From Paulinella micropora (taxonomy: Eukaryota > Cercozoa > Imbricatea > Euglyphida): a stretch of DNA of 23,960 bases. Location of the stretch: positions 664,097-688,056 of the forward strand of contig BJOX01000111.1 in NCBI GenBank assembly GCA_009731375.1, given 5' to 3'. The translations under genes were made by a program, and so were the position numbers. Below the pieces are notes generated by a model. It saw only the letters and a list, made by a program, of their open reading frames with translations. It ran no database searches and was not told where the DNA came from. Positions 1 through 7,084 of the stretch are shown piece by piece (position 1 is the first letter of the stretch; each line of letters begins with the position of its first letter).

Positions 1-38
<38 letters not shown>

Positions 39-446
39 CACAGAGAGAGAGAGAGCGACAGAGAGAGAGACAGAGAGACAGAGACAGAGACAGAGACAGA
101 GACAGAGAGACAGAGAAGACAGCAGAGAGGCAGAGAGGCAGAGAGAGACAGAGAGACAGAGTGACAGAGTGACAGAGAGAAACAGAGAGACACAGAGACA
201 CAGAGAGAAACAGAGACAGAGAGGAGAGAGACAGGCAGACAGACAGACTACAGGACAGACAGACACACAGACAGACAGACAGACAGACAAACACACACAC
301 ACACACTCACTCACACACACTCACACACACTCACACACACTCACACACACTCACACACACTCACACCACTCACACACACTCATACGCACACACACACACA
401 CACACATACACACATACACAGACAGACACACACGACACACACACAG

Positions 447-491
<45 letters not shown>

Positions 492-533
492 CAACATACA
501 CAGAGAGAGAGAACACACACATAATTTGTCTGC
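1..533. repeat. GA-rich then CA-rich microsatellite block
   Basis: The first 230 bases are mostly GA dinucleotides with GACA and GGCA interruptions. These grade through a (GACA)n stretch near 235-290 into (CA)n with CTCA variants up to about 515. Reading frames across it are only His-Thr or Arg-Glu strings caused by the repeat, so I see no gene here. Confidence 0.95.
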
Positions 534-633
534 TGGCTGAATGCGTTAAACTTTTAGAGAAGAGAGAAGGGCGTGCCCGGACGCTGTCTTCTCGTTCGCT
601 GCAGCCAGAGATACTTTTTTCAGCTCTCTTTTA

Positions 634-1395
634 NNNNNNNNNNNNNNNNNNNNNNNNNNNNNNNNNNNNNNNNNNNNNNNNNNNNNNNNNNNNNNNNNNN
701 NNNNNNNNNNNNNNNNNNNNNNNNNNNNNNNNNNNNNNNNNNNNNNNNNNNNNNNNNNNNNNNNNNNNNNNNNNNNNNNNNNNNNNNNNNNNNNNNNNNN
801 NNNNNNNNNNNNNNNNNNNNNNNNNNNNNNNNNNNNNNNNNNNNNNNNNNNNNNNNNNNNNNNNNNNNNNNNNNNNNNNNNNNNNNNNNNNNNNNNNNNN
901 NNNNNNNNNNNNNNNNNNNNNNNNNNNNNNNNNNNNNNNNNNNNNNNNNNNNNNNNNNNNNNNNNNNNNNNNNNNNNNNNNNNNNNNNNNNNNNNNNNNN
1001 NNNNNNNNNNNNNNNNNNNNNNNNNNNNNNNNNNNNNNNNNNNNNNNNNNNNNNNNNNNNNNNNNNNNNNNNNNNNNNNNNNNNNNNNNNNNNNNNNNNN
1101 NNNNNNNNNNNNNNNNNNNNNNNNNNNNNNNNNNNNNNNNNNNNNNNNNNNNNNNNNNNNNNNNNNNNNNNNNNNNNNNNNNNNNNNNNNNNNNNNNNNN
1201 NNNNNNNNNNNNNNNNNNNNNNNNNNNNNNNNNNNNNNNNNNNNNNNNNNNNNNNNNNNNNNNNNNNNNNNNNNNNNNNNNNNNNNNNNNNNNNNNNNNN
1301 NNNNNNNNNNNNNNNNNNNNNNNNNNNNNNNNNNNNNNNNNNNNNNNNNNNNNNNNNNNNNNNNNNNNNNNNNNNNNNNNNNNNNNNNNNNNNNN
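634..1395. other. Assembly gap (762 N)
   Basis: The run of N is flanked on the left by about 100 bases of unique sequence and on the right by (CA)n. The real length and content are unknown. Any frame crossing it is meaningless. Confidence 0.99.
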
Positions 1396-1458
1396 ACACA
1401 CACACACACACAGACACACACAAACACACACACACACATACACACACATACACACACA

Positions 1459-1496
<38 letters not shown>

Positions 1497-1497
1497 C

Positions 1498-1535
<38 letters not shown>

Positions 1536-1570
1536 ACACAAACACACACACACACACACACACACGAACA
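1396..1570. repeat. (CA)n microsatellite
   Basis: An almost pure CA dinucleotide repeat with occasional CATA, CAGA and CACC interruptions, starting exactly at the edge of the gap. Confidence 0.95.
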
Positions 1571-1796
1571 CACATACAGTATATTGTTTAAAACATGCGC
1601 ACCTGCTGACTTACCTGCAAATATCAAATATCATGCCTTCTTTTCTACCTCCATTCTCTCACAAGTTCACCAGTAATTTTTTCTGTCTGGTACTGCACTG
1701 TTAGATGTTTGCCAGCCAATTTTCGGGCCCCTGTGAACTTCACGGGCAGTGGCTTGTTATTTTTGGACCCGATTTTTGAGCAAATCAGAGAAGCGA
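1571..1796 (+). other. Unique 5' flank of the acetyltransferase gene
   Basis: Non-repetitive sequence between the CA repeat and the proposed first coding exon. It probably holds the 5' untranslated region and part of the promoter, but I see no convincing TATA box or other promoter element. One other frame stays open through to the strong donor site at 1814 (Pro, Ala and Phe rich). It does not join in frame to the next exon, so I do not call it coding. Confidence 0.4.
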
Positions 1797-1813
1797 ATGC
1801 TTCGATTGTTGAG
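1797..1813 (+). CDS. MET2: Exon 1: start of a possible targeting presequence
   Basis: A 17-base coding exon from the ATG at 1797 to the donor GAG|GTAAGT, the only donor of the gene that fits the GTRAGT consensus. Joined to the acceptor at 2147 it keeps the downstream frame and reads [13 protein letters not shown] at the N-terminus. This is leucine- and arginine-rich with no acidic residue, like a mitochondrial or plastid presequence. The exon is inferred, and the organelle cannot be decided from sequence alone. Confidence 0.5.
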
Positions 1814-3881
1814 GTAAGTCAAACGCATTTTTGTGATCAGCGATTGCGTTCACCACTTCGATGCATGTGTTTCAATCATGCCTTTCTCAGAATCGCTGAA
1901 TTTGAGATTTCTTTCCTCCTCTGGCTGCACACACTCCTCTATGTACTGGCTCCTTCCTTTCGCCCTGTACTCTTTCTCCCTTGTCCGCCTACGTGCAAAT
2001 TATTTGGCGCGTTGTCTCATATATAAACCTGTCTATCTGTTCAATCCTTGTCTCTTGCACTTATATTTTGATGTCGTCTGCGCAGTTGTGAAGCCGTTTA
2101 TTTATTCAAGTATTTAAGCAAAAAGATAATATTTGTGTGGATGTAGGAGGGCGCCCCAACCCCGCATTCGAGTGAATCCAACATTAGCAGAGGCTCTCTT
2201 TGCCTGCAGCCTCACTCGAGCACGGCCAATATCTTCCTTCCTACCGCCAACATCTCCGATCAAGCTACGAGCTCCCGTCGGTAGTCGAGGCTTCACCCAG
2301 GGCAAAATGGAAGATGAATACGGGGTCATGGATGACAGCGGAGAGACCTTCGTCATGGACCAATTTGAATTAGAATCGGGAGCTGTGCTCATAAAACCAC
2401 AGGTGAAGAAGATACATTTCTATCTATAATTTTTTCGTCACTATAATTTGTCGGTATGTCCCTGTGTTTATCCATGTATATGTGTACGTTTTTTTGTATG
2501 TATGTATGTATGTATGTTTGTTGTTTGTTTGTTTGTTTGTTTGTTTGTATGTATGTATGTAATGTATGTATGTATGTATGTATGTATGTATGCATGCATG
2601 CATGCATGTATGTATGTATGTATGTCATAGAATCTAATCTAATCTAATCTAATCTAATCTAATCTAATCTAATCTAATCTAATCTAATCTGATCTGATCT
2701 GATCTGAGCTGATCTAATCTAACCTAACCTAATCTAACCAAACCAAACCAAACCAAACCAAACCAAACCAAACCAAACCTAACCTAACCTAACCTAGCCT
2801 AACCTAATCTAACCCTAACCCTAACCCTAACCCTAACCTTAACCTTAACCTTAACCTTAATCTAAATCATCTAATAAAATATCTAATCTAATCTAATCTA
2901 ATCTCATGTAAACTAAACTAAACTAAGCTAATCTCATCTCATCTCACAGAATACAATACTTACACTACAATACAGTGCAGTACAATACAATACAATACAA
3001 TACAGTACAATATAATACAATACGGTACCATGCAATATAATTACAACACAAGTACAACGCAAAACAATACAATACAATACAATACAATGCAATGCAATAC
3101 AGTAGAATACAATACAATACATACAGTAAGTGCATACATGCATGCAAACATACATACAAAACAATACAATACAATACAATACAAAACAATACATGTCATG
3201 CATGCGTGCATACATACATACATACGTACATACATACGTACATACATACGTACATACATACATACATGCATGCATGCATGCATGCGTGCATACAATCATA
3301 CAATACTTTAATATACACAATATCGATACCTACAAAACCGATACGTACAATACCGATGCATACAATACAATACAATACAATACAATACAATACAAATACA
3401 ATACAATACAATACAATACATACATACGTATATATATATAATATTATATATAATATATATAAACATATGTATGTATGTATGTATGTATGTATATATGTAT
3501 ATATATGTATATATATACGCACACACACACACACACACACACATACATACATACATACATGCATGCATGCATGCATGCATACATGCATACATATACAAAT
3601 ATACATATATATATACATATGTATGTATGTATGTATGTATATATATATGTATATATATATACATATATATATATATGTGCATATATACGTGCATACATAT
3701 ATACGCACATTAAATTACATTACATTACATCACATCACATTACACATTAATCACATTACATCACATTACATCACATCACACCAGATCGCATTACATCATA
3801 TCACTCAGATGGATGGATGGATGGATGGATGGGTGGTGGGTGGGTGGATGGATGGATGGGTGGGTGGATGTCAACATGATT

Positions 3882-3914
<33 letters not shown>

Positions 3915-3956
3915 AACAATAACAACAAAAACAACAACAAAAGCAGCAGCAGTACT

Positions 3957-3997
<41 letters not shown>

Positions 3998-4096
3998 ACA
4001 GCAGCACAGCGGCAGTAGTAACGTGGAGACATTTTTCGTGTTCTATTTGGTCAGCTGCGCTATCACAAGTTCGGGGAGTTGTTGTTGTTGTTGTTG

Positions 4097-4127
<31 letters not shown>

Positions 4128-4312
4128 TGTCGTTGTTGTTGTCGTTGTCGTTGTTGTTGTTGCTGTTGCTGTCCTTGTTGTTGCTGTTGTTGTTATTGTT
4201 CTTGTTGTTGTTGTTATTGTCGTTGTTGTTGTTGTTGTTGTTGTTGCCGTTGTTGTCGTTTTTGTCGTTGTTGTTGTTGTTGTTGCTGCTGCTGCTGCTG
4301 TCGTTGTTGTCG

Positions 4313-4355
<43 letters not shown>

Positions 4356-4542
4356 CGTTGTCGTTGTCGTTGTCGTCGTTGTCGTTGTTGTTGTTGTTGT
4401 TGTCGTTGTAGTTGTTGTTGTTGTTGTTGCTGCTGCTGCTGCTGTCGTCGTTGTTGTTGTTGTTGTTGTTGTTGTCGTTGTTGTCGTTGTTGTTGTTGTT
4501 GTTGTTGTCGTTGTCGTCGTCGTCGTGGTGTCGTCGTTGTCG

Positions 4543-4576
<34 letters not shown>

Positions 4577-4581
4577 CGTCG

Positions 4582-4612
<31 letters not shown>

Positions 4613-4833
4613 CGTCGTCGTCGTTGTCGTCGTCGTCGTCGTGTCGTCGTCGTTGTCGTCGTCGTTGTTGTTGTTGTCGTCGTTGTTGTTGTTGTTGTTG
4701 TTGTTGTCGTTGTCGTTGTTGTTGTTGTTGTTCTTGTTGTTGTTGTTGTTGTTGTTGTTCTTGTTGTTGTTGTTGTTGTTGTTCTTGTTGTCGTATCGTC
4801 GTCGTCGTATCGTAGTCGTCGTCGTCGTCGTCG

Positions 4834-4867
<34 letters not shown>

Positions 4868-5084
4868 CGTTGTTGTTGTTGTTGTGTTGTTGCTACTGCT
4901 GCTGCTGATGCTGATGTAACACCCATCCATCCATACGCGCATTCATGTAATGTAATCTAATATAATGTAACGTAATGTAATGTAATGTAATGCAAGGTAA
5001 TGTAGTATGTGTTATTCGGTCAGGTGCGCTATCGCAAGTTCGGCGAGTTCAATGCGGCCAGAGACAACTGCGTGGTCGGCCGCC

Positions 5085-5142
<58 letters not shown>

Positions 5143-6821
5143 AGAGAGGGGGGGGTGCAGAGATAACGTCTGTTTGTACTAGATAGGTGGTGTATCTTAT
5201 GTAATCTAATGTAATCTACCTGTGTGTGTGTGTGTGTGTGTGTGTGCTCTAGGTGGTGTGCCATGCCTTAACGGGCAACGCCGCGGTTGATAACTGGTGG
5301 AATGAGATCTTCGGGCCGGGCCGTCTGTTGGACCCGACCAAGTACCTGATCGTCTGCGCTAACGTGCTAGGCAGCTGTTACGGGACTACAGGGCCCATCA
5401 CCATCAACCCCGCCACCGGCAAACGATATGGGTTCTCTTCCCCCTCCCCTCCATCCCCTCCCTCCCTCCCCTCCCTCCCTCACCTCCNNNNNNNNNNCTG
5501 TCTCTGTCTCTGTCTCTCTCTCTCTGTCTGTCTATCTCTCTCTCCCTCTACATGTCGACATTAAATCATATTACATAGCACATCATTATATTGCACAGCA
5601 TCACTGGCACGCAAATAAATTGTATTGTATAGCTGACATGAAACCTCATCACATTGCACCACTGACATGAAATGACATCATATCGTATCACTGATGTCAT
5701 TTCATCACATCGAATCCAAGAGAGAGTATGCGATATGTGATGTGATTGCAAGAATGTGATGCGATATGATGAGTTTCATGATGTGATGTGCAATGACATG
5801 TCAATATGTATGTGATGTGACGTGACGTGACATGATGTGATCTGTCACGTGGTGGTTCAGGCCGGACTTCCCTTACACGACGATATGATGTGATGTAATC
5901 TTGTGACGTGACGTGACGTGACGTGACGTGTTATGTGGTGGTTCAGGCCACACTTCCCTGACACGACTATGCGAGATGTGATATTTTGTGATTTGTGATG
6001 AGATGTGATTTGTGACGTACGTGACGTGATGTGATGTGATGTGATGTGATGTGTGGTTCAGGCCGGACTTCCCTGACACGACGATATGATGTGGTGTGAT
6101 GTGGTGTGATGTGATGTGATGTGATGTGATGTTGTGACGTGACGTAATGTGACTTGACGTGACGTAATGTGACGTGACGTGATGTGTGATGTGGTGGTTC
6201 AGGCCGGACTTCCCTGACACGACGATTCGGGACTCAGTCAAGATGCACATCCGACTAGTGAAGGAACACCTGCGGGTCCAGATAGACAGATACATCGATT
6301 TATGTATGTATGTTATGCTCTGTTATGTTTATGTTATGTTATGTTATGTTATGTTAGGTTAGGTTAGCTTAGGTTAGGTTAGGTTTAGGTCAGGTTTAGG
6401 TTATGTTATGTTATGTTATGTTACGTATATGTCACGCAATGCCATGTCATGTTTTGCTCCGCAGGCGTCCTCTGTGGCGTGTGTGGTGGGCGGCTCGCTG
6501 GGCGGGATGCAGACACTGGAGTGGGCCTACATCTGCGGACCAGAGTTCGTGCGGTCTATGATTCCCATGTGTTGCGGCGCTTACCACCGCGCATGGCAAA
6601 TCGGCATCAGTGAAGCACAACGACAGGTCAAGTATGGAAGACATATTGGTTGGTTGGTTGGTTGGTTGGCTGGTTAGCTGGTTAGTTGGTTAGTTGGTTA
6701 GTTGGTTGATTGGTTGATTGATTCATTGAATGATTGCTTGCTTGCTTGCTTGCTTGCTTGCAGGCGATCTATGCGGACCCCAAGTGGAAAGGCGGGCACT
6801 ACCTCAAGAAACCCGGCGAAG

Positions 6822-6881
<60 letters not shown>

Positions 6882-7007
6882 TGAGAGTGAGAGAGAGAGA
6901 GACACAGACAGACAGAGAGACAGACAGAGAGAGAGAGAGAGAGAAGTAATAACTAGATAGATAGATAGAGAGATGAAGGCATGGACAGATGCAAAGAGAG
7001 AAAGGGG

Positions 7008-7084
<77 letters not shown>

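Noticed and set aside
169-540. Open frame of His-Thr and Arg-Glu repeats
   Set aside because: It is only the translation of GA and CA microsatellites.
1709-2026. Plus-strand frame starting with TTG at 1709 and another at 1833-2117
   Set aside because: The first crosses the consensus donor at 1814 and cannot join the enzyme frame; the second lies inside intron 1. Neither has a recognised domain.
2448-5006. Many overlapping open frames on both strands in intron 2 (Tyr-Val-Cys, Ile-His-Thr, Val, Asn or Cys strings)
   Set aside because: Simple repeats without stop codons produce them; no frame has protein-like composition.
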